Shown here: in pieces, positions 1-8,469 of the stretch | How positions within the stretch are numbered: the stretch's first letter is position 1 | How the letters are laid out: every line of letters starts with the position of its first letter | From: Spirirestis rafaelensis WJT71-NPBG6 | Lineage (GTDB): Bacteria > Cyanobacteriota > Cyanobacteriia > Cyanobacteriales > Nostocaceae | Length of the DNA stretch: 64,000 bases | Direction: 5' to 3' | NCBI GenBank assembly: GCA_019359015.1 | Contig: JAHHID010000020.1 | Span: 31,346 to 95,345 of the forward strand | The notes under the pieces: generated by a model | Seen by the model: the letters and a program-made list of their open reading frames with translations, nothing else | What the model was told of the DNA's origin: nothing | The model's database searches: none | Translations under genes and position numbers: made by a program

Positions 1-425
1 CAGGAGTTGCTTGTGCGCGTGCTTGTTCATGGAATAGACCAGCGATTGATCGCATGGCAAACTTGAATTTAGAGCCAGGAAACGCCACCTTTGACGAAAT
101 CATCGCTGACATAGAACACGGCGTTTACATGGAATCTAACCGTTCTTGGTCAATTGATGACCAACGTTATAAATTTCAGTTTGGCTGCGAGTATGCCAAA
201 TTGATAGAAAACGGCAAACTCACCAAAACCCTCCGCAATCCCAACTATCGAGCCACTACACCAGAATTTTGGCAAAGCTTAATCAAACTAGGAAACTCCT
301 CTAATTGGCAAATGTACGGCACAGCTTACTGTGGCAAAGGAGAACCAAATCAGGCGATTTCCGTAGGACACGGTTCACCCATATGTTTATTTGCTAACGT
401 CGAAGTCTTTGGCGGTGGAGCCTGA
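1..425 (+). CDS. tldD: TldD-type metalloprotease, C-terminal part (5' end outside window)
   Basis: The reading frame is already open at base 3, upstream of the first ATG at 54, so this is the end of a longer gene. The visible 140 residues (from GVACARACSW, through PAIDRMANLNLEPG, to ANVEVFGGGA) resemble the C-terminal domain of TldD/PmbA proteins, including the stretch around RMANLNLEPG. TldD pairs with TldE/PmbA to form a metalloprotease that trims unfolded peptides and peptide-derived modifiers. The metal-binding HExxxH motif lies in the missing N-terminal part, so it cannot be checked here. The gene that follows on the same strand is a TldE-like protein, and tldD-tldE adjacency supports the call. 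The 145 bases between them are repeat DNA. Confidence 0.8.
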   Translation, partial: GVACARACSWNRPAIDRMANLNLEPGNATFDEIIADIEHGVYMESNRSWSIDDQRYKFQFGCEYAKLIENGKLTKTLRNPNYRATTPEFWQSLIKLGNSSNWQMYGTAYCGKGEPNQAISVGHGSPICLFANVEVFGGGA

Positions 426-565
426 GAATTCAGGAGTTAGGAGTCAGGAGTCAGGAGTCAAGATTCCCTCTTGTCTCCCCTGCCTCCCCTGCAACCCAAG
501 CGTTTCCTCTGTCTCCCTTGTCCCCTTGTCCCACTCCCCCACTCCCCCACTCCCTCATCTCCCCA
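426..565. repeat. minisatellite-filled spacer between tldD and tldE
   Basis: The left half is tandem copies of a 7-base unit (GTCAGGA). The right half is CT-rich copies of CCCCACT and TGTCTCCC units. The repeat is open in the frame of the next gene and would add about 33 Pro/Ser-rich residues if translation started upstream. Confidence 0.85.
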
Positions 566-569
566 GAAA

Positions 570-1922
570 ATGCCGATGAAAATTGACGAATTATCGAATT
601 TAGAAATCAGCTTTAATAGATTGATTGAAACTCTGCTAAGTAAAAAAATAGAGAGCGAATACTTCACAATAAAACTACACAGCGAACGCAGTCAATTTAC
701 ACGGTTCAATCACGCCAAAGTGCGGCAAACTGGTTGTGTTGCTGATGGTTGGATCGAACTGAATTTGATGCAAGATCAGCGCAATAGTTTTCGGCAGTTT
801 CCCTTTACTGGAAATTGGGAAATAGATTGGCAAGCAGCATACAACGCTTTGAAAGAACTAAGGGAAGAACTGCCCTATTTACCCGTCGATCCTTATCTAG
901 TTTTGCCATCAGGAACAAATACCAGTCGGGAAATACATTCGGGAAAATTGTTGGCGGCAGAAGCGGTAGTACCAACCGTACTAGAACAAGTTGCCGAATT
1001 GGATTTTGCCGGGATATATGCTGGAGGCTCGGTAATTCAAGGTTATGGTGATTCTAGCGGTCAAAAACATTTATTTGCAACCGATACTTTTACCTTAGAT
1101 TATTCTATTTTCACGACTTCGGGACAAGCTGTAAAAGGCACTTTTGCCGGGAGTGATTGGGATTCCACTGCTTATACGGCGAAAATCAGTGACGCGAAAA
1201 GGCAAATAAAACTGCTTTCAAATTTGCCAAAACAATTGCCACGAGGAAATTACAAAACTTATTTTGCGCCGGCGGCTGTTTCTGATTTATTAATGATGCT
1301 TTCTTGGGGTGGTGTCAGCGAAGCTGATATTCAACAAGGAAATAGTGCAATGGCTGCGATATGGCGTCAAGAAAAGCAACTTTCTCGCTTATTTAATTTG
1401 AAAGAAAACTTTCAACGGGGGTTAGTGCCGCGATTTAATGAATGGGGAGAAATGGCAGCGCCGGAAATACCTATAATTGAAAAAGGTATATTAGTAAATA
1501 CCTTGGTGAATTCTCGCACTGCCAAGGAATATGAAAAAAATGCTAATGGCGCGAATGGAAATGAGTCATTACGTGCGCCAGAAGTGAGTATGGGAAATTT
1601 AGCATTTGAGCAGATTTTGCCTAGTTTAGATACAGGGTTATATGTATCGAATTTACATTACTTGAATTGGAGCGATCGCCCAACTGGTAGAATCACAGGT
1701 ATGACTCGTTATGCTTGTTTTTGGGTGGAAAAGGGAGAAATTATTGCCCCAATTGAAAATCTGCGTTTTGATGACAGTCTCTATCGCTTTTGGGGAGAAA
1801 ATTTGATTGACCTAACCAATTTTCAAGAATTCATTCCTGAAGTTGGAACATACGAAAGTCGTCAACTTGGGGGTAGTATGGTTCCCGGTATGTTGGTTGA
1901 AGATTTTACTTATACTCTTTAA
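570..1922 (+). CDS. pmbA: TldE/PmbA family protein (TldD partner)
   Basis: A 450-residue protein of the TldD/PmbA family. TldE proteins are the non-catalytic partner of TldD in a heteromeric protease. The sequence shows the family C-terminal region with ASLxxGLYVSNLHYLNWSD-type residues, then RITGMTRYACFWVEKGEI and a closing GGSMVPGMLVEDF stretch. The frame is open upstream to 471, but that part is translated minisatellite (Pro/Ser/Leu-rich), so the start is placed at the ATG at 570; the ATG two codons later (576) is equally possible. It follows tldD on the same strand. A perfect palindrome lies just past the stop. Confidence 0.8.
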   Translation: MPMKIDELSNLEISFNRLIETLLSKKIESEYFTIKLHSERSQFTRFNHAKVRQTGCVADGWIELNLMQDQRNSFRQFPFTGNWEIDWQAAYNALKELREELPYLPVDPYLVLPSGTNTSREIHSGKLLAAEAVVPTVLEQVAELDFAGIYAGGSVIQGYGDSSGQKHLFATDTFTLDYSIFTTSGQAVKGTFAGSDWDSTAYTAKISDAKRQIKLLSNLPKQLPRGNYKTYFAPAAVSDLLMMLSWGGVSEADIQQGNSAMAAIWRQEKQLSRLFNLKENFQRGLVPRFNEWGEMAAPEIPIIEKGILVNTLVNSRTAKEYEKNANGANGNESLRAPEVSMGNLAFEQILPSLDTGLYVSNLHYLNWSDRPTGRITGMTRYACFWVEKGEIIAPIENLRFDDSLYRFWGENLIDLTNFQEFIPEVGTYESRQLGGSMVPGMLVEDFTYTL

Positions 1923-1952
1923 AAGCTTCGCGCAAAGTTGCAAACCACACAT

Positions 1953-1986
1953 ATAGTAGAGACGTTACATGTAACGTCTCTACTAT
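1953..1986. repeat. 34-base perfect palindrome
   Basis: A perfect inverted repeat centred between 1969 and 1970, with a core of GTAGAGACGTTACA and its complement. It lies between the convergent ends of tldE and the Ycf66-like gene, so it could act as a two-way terminator, although no T-run follows. Related palindromes occur near 15667 and 33925. Confidence 0.85.
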
Positions 1987-2006
1987 GGTTCCTGCATAAG
2001 GTGATA

Positions 2007-2264
2007 TTACCTATTGCGGTAAACTGCATTAATTACAATATCTTTAATAGCAAAATAAATAATTATGAGAAATGATAGAAATTGCCCAAACTGAAGAATT
2101 GGATCTAAGCGCCAACCTTGAAAAATTAAAATTACCCCAGATAAAAACATCAAAACTGGGATAAATATCGCCTGGATAATATAAAGTGACAAAGCCCAAT
2201 TAGTCAATCTAGTTGCTCTTTGAACTAGAAAAAATACCATTATAATTAAGTAAATTGCACCCAA
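2007..2264 (-). CDS. Ycf66-like membrane protein, start uncertain
   Basis: The stretch LIFQGWRLDPILQFGQFL is characteristic of Ycf66 proteins, small membrane proteins of cyanobacteria and plastids whose role is not settled. Two hydrophobic segments are visible (residues about 20-48 and 58-78). The start given is a TTG. In the same frame, similarity continues upstream to about 2343 (VNIGLDIGSLFGLNIASLLG, matching the usual Ycf66 N-terminus), but no ATG, GTG or TTG is found before the stop at 2346-2348. Either the original start codon has been lost, a rare start such as ATT is used, or the protein begins at the TTG without its first membrane helix. The base composition is AT-rich. Confidence 0.55.
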   Translation of the reverse strand: MGAIYLIIMVFFLVQRATRLTNWALSLYIIQAIFIPVLMFLSGVILIFQGWRLDPILQFGQFLSFLIIIYFAIKDIVINAVYRNR

Positions 2265-2423
2265 GAAAACATAAATAATTCCTAATAAGCTTGCTATATT
2301 TAATCCAAATAAGCTTCCTATATCTAATCCAATATTAACTTGGGCTTAAGTAAACATTTATTAATAATCCTGTTTAATTAAAGCCAATTGTGGTAAAGCA
2401 ACCTAATACTTTTATTAACTTAC

Positions 2424-3014
2424 TCATTTCTTCTTGCCGGGTGATGAATTGCGTTGTGGTGGCGTGTCTGGGTACAGTTGTTCGCGTCCGTTGCGGATGA
2501 CTCGCAACATATCGGTGAGGTTTTGCTCAATATTTTCTAGGACGCTATCAGCATAAGTATCGGCGCCATTTTCAATTTCTTGAGCTTGGGCGATCGCTTG
2601 TTGCCGAATTTCCTCCAACTCTTGCTGACAAGCACGTCGCTTGCGCTCAATTTCCGCCAGGGTGTCTTCCATCATCGCATCACATTCTTGCTGCACTTGT
2701 TGCCGAAGCATCTGTCCCTCTCTTTCTGCTTGTCGGATAATGTCACTTTCAGCTAGAATTTGCGCTCTTTTGGCTTGTGCAGCCTCTACAACTTGCTGTC
2801 CATACTCTTCCGCTTCCAGAAGAATTTCTTGCTTTTGTTGGATAATCGCGGCAGCTTCTTGAAAAACAGATGGCAAAGAAACTCGGATAAAATCAAGCTG
2901 ATCGAGCAGCTTTTCTTCATCCACTAACGTGCGTCGCGTCAGGGGAATGTGGAAACTAGAAAGAATCATTTCCTCTAAGCGGTTGAGTTCCTGCTCAATT
3001 TCTACACTTCCCAT
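2424..3014 (-). CDS. conserved coiled-coil protein downstream of coaD
   Basis: A 196-residue, strongly charged protein dominated by a long coiled coil (roughly residues 55-165, rich in Glu, Gln, Arg and Ala: [19 protein letters not shown] and so on) with a basic tail ending GKKK. This architecture resembles the b-subunit/DivIVA-like proteins of cyanobacteria; a link to the division protein Cdv3 is possible but unproven. The start at 3014 leaves a 13-base overlap with coaD and has GGAG 11 bases upstream. The frame is open to an ATG at 3116, which would give a 115-base overlap and a low-complexity N-terminus. It is probably co-transcribed with coaD. Confidence 0.6.
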   Translation of the reverse strand: MGSVEIEQELNRLEEMILSSFHIPLTRRTLVDEEKLLDQLDFIRVSLPSVFQEAAAIIQQKQEILLEAEEYGQQVVEAAQAKRAQILAESDIIRQAEREGQMLRQQVQQECDAMMEDTLAEIERKRRACQQELEEIRQQAIAQAQEIENGADTYADSVLENIEQNLTDMLRVIRNGREQLYPDTPPQRNSSPGKKK

Positions 3015-3577
3015 TCCTGAAACGTCTCCATAGGAGTTTCCGTCGGCAAACTCCTGAGATTCTGGGTTGCTTCCGTTTTGATTGGGTTCGATACTGTCTG
3101 TTGGTGAGCGTAGCATTGGTATATATCTAGGGCGACGTGCGGGGGAACAAGATGATCAATAGAGCCACCAAACCTTGCAATCTCTTTTACCACACTACTA
3201 CTTAAAAAACTATACTCGTTTGAGGTAGCTAGAAAAACAGTTTCTATTTGAGTAGAAAGGGTTTTATTAGTATGAGCCATCTGTAGCTCTACTTCAAAGT
3301 CGGAAACCGCCCGTAAACCCCTCAGCAGAACTTGTGCTTGCTGCATTTGGGCATAATTGACGGTTAGACCATCGAAACTGTCTACTTCTACATTAGGTAG
3401 ATGTTTTGTTGAAAGACGAATCTGTTCTTGGCGTTGTTGCACGCTAAACAGTGGCATTTTGTTTGGGTTACGCAACACAGCCACAATCACACCCTCAAAC
3501 AACCGACTACCACGTTGGATCAAGTCAAGGTGCCCTAAGGTGATGGGGTCGAAACTACCTGGATAAATGGCAATCAC
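3002..3577 (-). CDS. coaD: phosphopantetheine adenylyltransferase
   Basis: CoaD transfers AMP from ATP to 4'-phosphopantetheine, the penultimate step of coenzyme A synthesis. The N-terminus [20 protein letters not shown] contains the nucleotidyltransferase TxGH motif (TLGH, residues 13-16). [20 protein letters not shown] and [14 protein letters not shown] are further typical CoaD segments. Bacterial CoaD usually has about 160 residues; here 191, with a polar C-terminal extension of about 30 residues. Its 3' end overlaps the coiled-coil gene on the same strand, suggesting one transcript. Confidence 0.93.
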   Translation of the reverse strand: MIAIYPGSFDPITLGHLDLIQRGSRLFEGVIVAVLRNPNKMPLFSVQQRQEQIRLSTKHLPNVEVDSFDGLTVNYAQMQQAQVLLRGLRAVSDFEVELQMAHTNKTLSTQIETVFLATSNEYSFLSSSVVKEIARFGGSIDHLVPPHVALDIYQCYAHQQTVSNPIKTEATQNLRSLPTETPMETFQEWEV

Positions 3578-4075
3578 AATCGAAGAAGCCTCACAGTTGT
3601 TTAGGTGATTATATCGAAACTCAATTGATATCTAGCGAACCCCTATTTTTACTTTAGAAATAAAGGTGATAATTTTGCGCCTAAGACCTTTAGACTAGAA
3701 GTCTGATGAAGCAATAAATATCCTAAAGCCGAAAATTCAAACTTAGTTTTGCTTTGATTGCCTATCCTATTTTGTCAACCCAAGGCGACTTAAAATCAAT
3801 TCTATGGATAAGAACAGAATACTTCGCTTGCGTCAACCTCTGATATATAAATGCTCATCAACTAAGAGCATAGACTTAAGAAAAATATATTCTTTAGTTA
3901 ACTTAGGGGTTGTGCAAAAATAAATTGGTCAGCCGTGTATTGAAAAAACTCGTTAGGATCGCGGATCTAGGTGGGACGGCTGACCAATTTATTCAAGCAA
4001 GAGTGCTTAGGCAGATCCAACTCTTGCCTACTGTAATGCACACACTGATTATTATCATTTTTTAGGTACTTTTGC
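3578..4075. other. 498-base intergenic region between divergent coaD and lgt
   Basis: No gene was recognised. It should hold the promoters of coaD (leftward) and lgt (rightward). The only conspicuous structure is the 18-base inverted repeat listed separately. Confidence 0.6.
3919..3993. repeat. 18-base perfect inverted repeat with 39-base spacer
   Basis: The arms AATAAATTGGTCAGCCGT (3919-3936) and its exact complement (3976-3993) enclose a 39-base segment. The size and perfect arms suit a small non-autonomous mobile element or a structured RNA upstream of lgt. No T-run follows, so it does not look like a standard terminator. Confidence 0.8.
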
Positions 4076-4957
4076 ATGTCACTGGATTTTTTCGCCTTGC
4101 CTTTGGCGTTTCAATTTACTTCTCCAGGACCGATTCTGGTTAAAATCGGATTTTTAACTATCCGCTGGTATGGCTTATTGATTGCCTCAGCCGTGCTAAT
4201 TGGCGTTAGCCTCTCTCAGTACTTGGCAAAGCGCCGTAATGTTAATCCAGAGTTGCTCAGTGATTTGTCAATTTGGCTGGTAATTGGAGCAATTCCTGCC
4301 GCACGGATATATTACGTTTTGTTTCAGTGGGCAGAATATGCCCAGCACCCAGAACGCATTGTTGCCATTTGGCAAGGAGGTATTGCGATTCATGGTGCAA
4401 TTATTGGTGGGGTTGTGGCGGCGTTAATTTTTGCTAAACTCAAGCAAATTTCTTTCTGGCAATTGGCAGATTTAGTAGCACCTTCCCTGATTTTAGGACA
4501 AGCGATCGGGCGCTGGGGCAATTTTTTCAATTCTGAAGCTTTTGGCGGTCCTACCAATTTACCTTGGAAGCTATACATTCCGCCAGAACGTCGTCCCCCA
4601 GAATTGGCTAGTTTTGAGTATTTTCATCCCACCTTTCTCTACGAATCTCTATGGGATTTAATGGTTTTCGCTTTACTAATAACTTTGTTTTTTAGGAGTT
4701 TGCGCTCGAAACCACGCCTAAAAATAGGTACTTTGTTTATGGTTTACTGGGTAGCTTATAGCTTAGGACGCTTTTGGATCGAAGGTCTAAGGACTGATAG
4801 CTTGATGCTAGGACCCCTAAGAATCGCACAATTGGTAAGTTTAACGGGAATTCTCTTCGGATTAGCTGGGCTAGCTTGGCTTTACTTAGCGAAACGTCCT
4901 TTGCCGGATGTAGTTTCCACACCCAATGAAGATGAGGGACTAGGGACGAGGGAATAG
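4076..4957 (+). CDS. lgt: prolipoprotein diacylglyceryl transferase
   Basis: Lgt moves diacylglycerol from phosphatidylglycerol to the lipobox cysteine of prelipoproteins in the plasma membrane, the first step of lipoprotein maturation. The 293-residue protein is strongly hydrophobic, with about seven membrane segments, and contains the Lgt signature [14 protein letters not shown] (from residue 145), the essential region HGAIIGG near residue 105, and [11 protein letters not shown]. The last residues (DEGLGTRE) are read from the minisatellite that starts at the gene end, so the tail is probably repeat-derived. Putative substrates in this window include the DctP-type lipoprotein. Confidence 0.93.
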   Translation: MSLDFFALPLAFQFTSPGPILVKIGFLTIRWYGLLIASAVLIGVSLSQYLAKRRNVNPELLSDLSIWLVIGAIPAARIYYVLFQWAEYAQHPERIVAIWQGGIAIHGAIIGGVVAALIFAKLKQISFWQLADLVAPSLILGQAIGRWGNFFNSEAFGGPTNLPWKLYIPPERRPPELASFEYFHPTFLYESLWDLMVFALLITLFFRSLRSKPRLKIGTLFMVYWVAYSLGRFWIEGLRTDSLMLGPLRIAQLVSLTGILFGLAGLAWLYLAKRPLPDVVSTPNEDEGLGTRE

Positions 4958-5040
4958 GGACTAGGGATGGGGAGAGTAGACAACTACCAACTAACTCCGT
5001 GCCTCCTGACTTCTGACTCCTGACTTCTGACTCCTGACTA
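4930..5040. repeat. minisatellite spacer after lgt
   Basis: Tandem copies of GGGACTAG-type units are followed by CTGACTTCTGACTC units. It begins inside the last codons of lgt. Confidence 0.8.
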
Positions 5041-5052
5041 AAAATAAAAAAT

Positions 5053-5074
5053 GCCCCAGAGTTTTCTCTAGGGC
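5053..5074. terminator. hairpin, possible terminator
   Basis: Arms GCCCCAGAG and CTCTAGGGC (one mismatch) enclose a TTTT loop. On the minus strand the stem is followed by TTTTTTATTTTT, so as a classical terminator it points leftward, although both neighbouring genes run rightward. Confidence 0.45.
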
Positions 5075-5186
5075 TTAACCAGGGTGCATCTACCACTCAT
5101 CTCTACTAGGCAAAGAGTATTTATCCGGAAGGATGCTGAAAAAATGCCAAAAAAAATTTTTTACTAAATTATCTTGTGCCTGATTT

Positions 5187-6026
5187 ATGAGTGATTATAC
5201 TGCAAACATAAGTAACAAAGAATATGAAAAATTTTTAATACCAGCAGTATATATTGTGGGGGCAGGTCCCGGCGATCCTGATTTGCTAACGGTAAAAGCG
5301 CAGAAACTGCTAAACCGTGCTGATGTGATTTTATTTGCAGATTCTTTAGTCCCCGAAGAAATTTTAGAACTTTGCCGAGAAGATGCGGAGATTATTCAAA
5401 CGGCGAATAAGACTTTAGAAGAGATTTTGCCAATCATGATAGAACGAGTGCGATCGCATAAATCTGTCGTTCGTCTTCATTCTGGCGATCCGAGTTTATA
5501 TAGTGCCATCCATGAACAAATGCAGCTTTTGGCAGAGGCAGATATTCCCTTTGAAGTCATACCAGGTATCAGCGCCTTTCAAGCTGCTGCTGCTAAACTT
5601 AAAGTTGAGTTAACCGTTCCTGGCTTAGTCCAAACTATCATCCTCACCCGCATCAGCGGACGTACAGTAGTTCCCCCCACAGAAGAATTAGCCAGTCTCG
5701 CGGCACACCAAGCTAGCCTTTGTTTGTATCTAAGTGCCCGTCACGTCGCAAATGCCCAAGCCAAATTACTAGAACACTACCCAAATGATACGCTAGTAGC
5801 AATTTGCTATCGAATTGGCTGGCAAGATGAAAAAATTCTGGTTGTTGCCCTTGACAAAATGGCAGATTGTACAATCGAGGAAAATCTGATTCGCACTACA
5901 TTATACGTAATTAGTCCTGCACTTTCGCAAGTAAAAGGCGAAGCGCGATACTCCAAAGGAGTCGCTTTGCGCTCGCATTTATATCATCCCGAACACAATC
6001 ATCTGTTTCGCTCGTCTTTGCAGTGA
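5187..6026 (+). CDS. cobM: precorrin-4 C11-methyltransferase
   Basis: CobM/CbiF methylates C-11 of the precorrin-4 macrocycle in cobalamin synthesis, using S-adenosylmethionine. The tetrapyrrole methylase fold is clear: VYIVGAGPGDPDLLTVKA at residues 15-32 is the first SAM loop, VVRLHSGDPSLYSA holds the GDP motif, and FEVIPGISAFQAAAAKL is the family's PGxS region. LTRISGRTVVPP is typical of the CobM branch. Near residues 250-264 a palindromic repeat interrupts the usual SPAL...HLYHPEHNHLFR ending without breaking the frame. No cobalamin riboswitch was recognised upstream. Confidence 0.92.
   Translation: MSDYTANISNKEYEKFLIPAVYIVGAGPGDPDLLTVKAQKLLNRADVILFADSLVPEEILELCREDAEIIQTANKTLEEILPIMIERVRSHKSVVRLHSGDPSLYSAIHEQMQLLAEADIPFEVIPGISAFQAAAAKLKVELTVPGLVQTIILTRISGRTVVPPTEELASLAAHQASLCLYLSARHVANAQAKLLEHYPNDTLVAICYRIGWQDEKILVVALDKMADCTIEENLIRTTLYVISPALSQVKGEARYSKGVALRSHLYHPEHNHLFRSSLQ
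5934..5976. repeat. palindromic repeat inserted in frame in cobM
   Basis: An imperfect palindrome: GCGAAGCGCGATACTCC faces GGAGTCGCTTTGCGCTCGC across a short AAA centre. It belongs to the GGAGxCGCxxxGCGCxCGC style of repeat common in filamentous cyanobacteria, and here encodes about 14 extra residues (KGEARYSKGVALRS). Confidence 0.75.
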
Positions 6027-6108
6027 GGAGGGGAGGAGGGGGAGAGGGGGAGACAAGGAGAGTAGTATTTTAACAACGACTAACGACTAACAACTAACAA
6101 ATTTGATT

Positions 6109-6462
6109 ATGCCTTTAATTAAAGTACAAACTTCTGTATCTGCGCCGGCAAAAGCTGAAGTTGAAGCAATGCTCAAAAGTTTATCAGCTAAGTTAGCCAA
6201 GCATACAGGCAAACCGGAGTCTTATATCATGACAGCTTTTGAAGCTGAAATTCCCATGACCTTTGCTGGTAATACAGACCCAGTTTGCTACATTGAAATT
6301 AAGAGCGTCGGCACGATGAAATCAGAGCAAACTCAAGCGATGAGTCAGGATTTTTGCCAAGAAATTGACTCTGCGCTAGGTGTACCGAAAAATCGCACTT
6401 ATATTGAGTTTGCGGATGCTAAAGGTTATATGTGGGGCTGGAACGGCTCAACTTTTGGTTAA
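6109..6462 (+). CDS. MIF-like tautomerase
   Basis: A 117-residue member of the macrophage migration inhibitory factor/tautomerase family. The ATG at 6109 gives MPLIKVQTSV; after removal of Met, Pro1 would be the catalytic base, which fixes this start over the TTG two codons upstream. The body matches the family: LSAKLAKHTGKPESYIM, then IKSVGTMKSEQTQAMS, and FADAKGYMWGWNGSTFG at the end. Members interconvert keto and enol forms of phenylpyruvate-like compounds; the natural substrate in cyanobacteria is unknown. It stands alone between cobM and rlmN. Confidence 0.85.
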   Translation: MPLIKVQTSVSAPAKAEVEAMLKSLSAKLAKHTGKPESYIMTAFEAEIPMTFAGNTDPVCYIEIKSVGTMKSEQTQAMSQDFCQEIDSALGVPKNRTYIEFADAKGYMWGWNGSTFG

Positions 6463-6581
6463 TTTATTTGTAGCGTTTAGGTGAGTAGCGATCGCTTTTT
6501 AAACGATTTTTCGGTAAACCGCCTCGGCACTAACACAGGCGATCGCCTACCATATAGATCTCATGCCAATTTCTAAATGTT

Positions 6582-7646
6582 ATGTCTGCTAACTCTGCCT
6601 CTGCCACTATCACAACTCCCCAAGCACAAATCTCAATTCCGCCACTGTTGGGCGCTTCTTTGGAGGAATTGACGGTTTGGGTGCAGCAACAAAAACAACC
6701 TGCTTACAGAGGAAAGCAGCTGCACGATTGGATATATAACAAGGGCGTGCGATCGCTTAATGATATCTCTGTCTTTTCTAAACAATGGCGGGCAGAAGTT
6801 GCAGAAATACCGATTGGACGCTCAACTTTACATTACCGCTCTGTTGCACCTGATGGCACTGTCAAGTATCTTTTGCGATTGGCAGATGGTCAAATTATTG
6901 AAACTGTTGGTATTCCTTCAGATAAGCGTCTCACAGTTTGCGTCTCTACGCAAGTGGGTTGCCCGATGGCGTGTGATTTCTGCGCCACTGGTAAGGGAGG
7001 CTACAAGCGCAATTTAGGACGGCATGAAATTGTCGATCAAGTGCTAACTGTGCAAGAAGATTTTCAACAACGAGTTAGCCATGTGGTGTTTATGGGTATG
7101 GGCGAACCGTTGTTAAATGTAGATAATGTTTTAGGTGCGATCAAATCTTTAAATAAAGATGTGGGAATTGGACAGCGATCGCTTACTTTATCTACTGTCG
7201 GAATACGCGATCGCATTCGTCAGTTAGCCGAACACCATCTGCAAGTGACCCTCGCTGTTAGTCTCCACGCACCTAATCAAACACTGCGAGAACAACTCAT
7301 TCCCAGCGCACATTCTTACAAAATTGAAGATTTGCTGGCTGAATGTCGCGAATATGTAGAAATTACCGGGCGTCGCGTTAGTTTTGAATACGTTCTCCTG
7401 GCTGGGGTGAACGACTTACCAGAACACGCATTACAATTAGCAAAACGTCTGCGAGGGTTTCAAAGCCACGTTAATTTGATTCCTTACAATCCTATCAGCG
7501 AAGTAGATTACAAACGCCCAAATAACGAGCGCATATCTGCTTTTCTTACTGTTCTCAAGGAGCAAAACATTGCTGTTAGCGTCCGCTATTCTCGTGGGTT
7601 AGAAGCTGATGCTGCTTGTGGACAATTAAGAACAAGTAAAAACTAA
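6582..7646 (+). CDS. rlmN: 23S rRNA (adenine-2503-C2) methyltransferase
   Basis: RlmN is a radical SAM enzyme that methylates C2 of A2503 in 23S rRNA and A37 of some tRNAs. The 354-residue protein carries the CxxxCxxC cluster motif at C127, C131 and C134 ([15 protein letters not shown]), the family stretch [12 protein letters not shown], and the C-terminal cysteine C346 in ADAACGQL, which is methylated during catalysis. Length and motifs are complete. An inverted repeat follows the stop directly and separates it from the convergent zinc-ribbon gene. Confidence 0.95.
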   Translation: MSANSASATITTPQAQISIPPLLGASLEELTVWVQQQKQPAYRGKQLHDWIYNKGVRSLNDISVFSKQWRAEVAEIPIGRSTLHYRSVAPDGTVKYLLRLADGQIIETVGIPSDKRLTVCVSTQVGCPMACDFCATGKGGYKRNLGRHEIVDQVLTVQEDFQQRVSHVVFMGMGEPLLNVDNVLGAIKSLNKDVGIGQRSLTLSTVGIRDRIRQLAEHHLQVTLAVSLHAPNQTLREQLIPSAHSYKIEDLLAECREYVEITGRRVSFEYVLLAGVNDLPEHALQLAKRLRGFQSHVNLIPYNPISEVDYKRPNNERISAFLTVLKEQNIAVSVRYSRGLEADAACGQLRTSKN

Positions 7647-7652
7647 AAACTA

Positions 7653-7722
7653 AAAAGGTAAAAGTTAGAAGTTAGAAGTGATTTTCTAACTTCTAACTTC
7701 TAACTTTTACTTTTACCTTTTA
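7653..7722. repeat. inverted minisatellite between convergent genes
   Basis: AAAAGGTAAAAGTTAGAAG is repeated in reverse complement at the other side of a short loop, the arms being built of 7-base TTAGAAG units. The long stem may terminate both rlmN and the zinc-ribbon gene, whose stop codon lies inside it. Confidence 0.8.
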
Positions 7723-7892
7723 GCAAGAATACCTGGCGCATAAGCCTCAATTACTTTACCCGTGCGGGTGCAAGATACCATTAAGTAGTCACAAGTCGGG
7801 CATTGTGTCCGAGTCAATTGACTATGAGAAATATAATGCCTTTCACCTTCGCTGCCGCAGTTTGGGCAACGAATTTTTTGTACTAATTGCAT
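7713..7892 (-). CDS. 59-residue zinc-ribbon protein
   Basis: A short gene: MQLVQKIRCPNCGSEGERHY and so on, with two CxxC pairs (C9/C12 and C31/C34) and a further C41 (VSCTRTGKV). This is a rubredoxin-like zinc ribbon. Similar small cyanobacterial proteins are often labelled PriA-like because of the cysteine pairs, but there is no helicase domain here. Function unknown. The ATG at 7892 is the first in frame. The stop codon lies in the inverted repeat shared with rlmN's 3' end, so the last residues (LAKR) may be repeat-derived. Confidence 0.75.
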   Translation of the reverse strand: MQLVQKIRCPNCGSEGERHYISHSQLTRTQCPTCDYLMVSCTRTGKVIEAYAPGILAKR

Positions 7893-8469
7893 TTTAAAAT
7901 TCCTTGATCTAGTAATTTTTTATGGGTAAAAACCGTCAAAAAAGTAATTATTCTGGGTTGAGGCAAATCCGAAAAAAGTGTCAATTAAACCAGTAAATGT
8001 TGTGGTTTGACACAATCTAACAAAAGCGACTATATTGTGTCATCATCTTCAAGCAAATTTTAAATTCATAAATGTTCTTGTGGTTTTATTATCTTAATCA
8101 TTAGGCACTTAACACATCCAACTTTAGACATATAAATTACTTTTGTCAAATGTATAACGCTTCTATATCGGCTGATCCCCATCAATAAAGCTTTGAGACT
8201 AAGTAATTTGCAGTAATTTTAACTTTTTTTACTGTGACATCAGACATCAACTTTCAGGATAATTAGTATTTGCAGTGAAAAGTTAAAATTACCAAATAAC
8301 TGTATTATTAGTGACAATAATATTTATCTTAATATTTACTTAAGCTTTGGGTAATAGATTGAGAATTAATTTTGAAGATAAATTGATAGCGATTTTAAAA
8401 TAAATAAATAGATTGTACGCAAAGCTCTTTTATAGGCTGGTAAAGTCAAATATATGTGGAGGCGTTACT
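7893..8469. other. AT-rich intergenic region with repeated GTGTCA sites
   Basis: No gene was seen. GTGTCAATTAAACCA (7978-7992) faces TGGTTTGACAC (8003-8013), and TTGTGTCA follows at 8036-8043. This cluster lies upstream of the leftward zinc-ribbon gene and could be an operator; the rest is AT-rich without clear structure. Confidence 0.4.

Noticed and set aside
426..565. CRISPR-like short repeats between genes (also near 15130, 24830, 27210, 54900)
   Set aside because: The units are 7-8 bases (or 14) in head-to-tail order without spacers; they are minisatellites.
471..569. Longer N-terminus for TldE starting at 471
   Set aside because: These codons are translated minisatellite (Pro/Ser/Leu-rich) and the family normally begins close to MKIDELS.
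3015..3116. Longer start for the coiled-coil protein inside coaD
   Set aside because: It would need a 115-base overlap with coaD and adds low-complexity sequence; the ATG at 3014 has a GGAG at suitable distance.
4958..5186. Cobalamin riboswitch before cobM
   Set aside because: No B12-box-like sequence or long conserved structure was found; the region is mostly minisatellite and a small hairpin.
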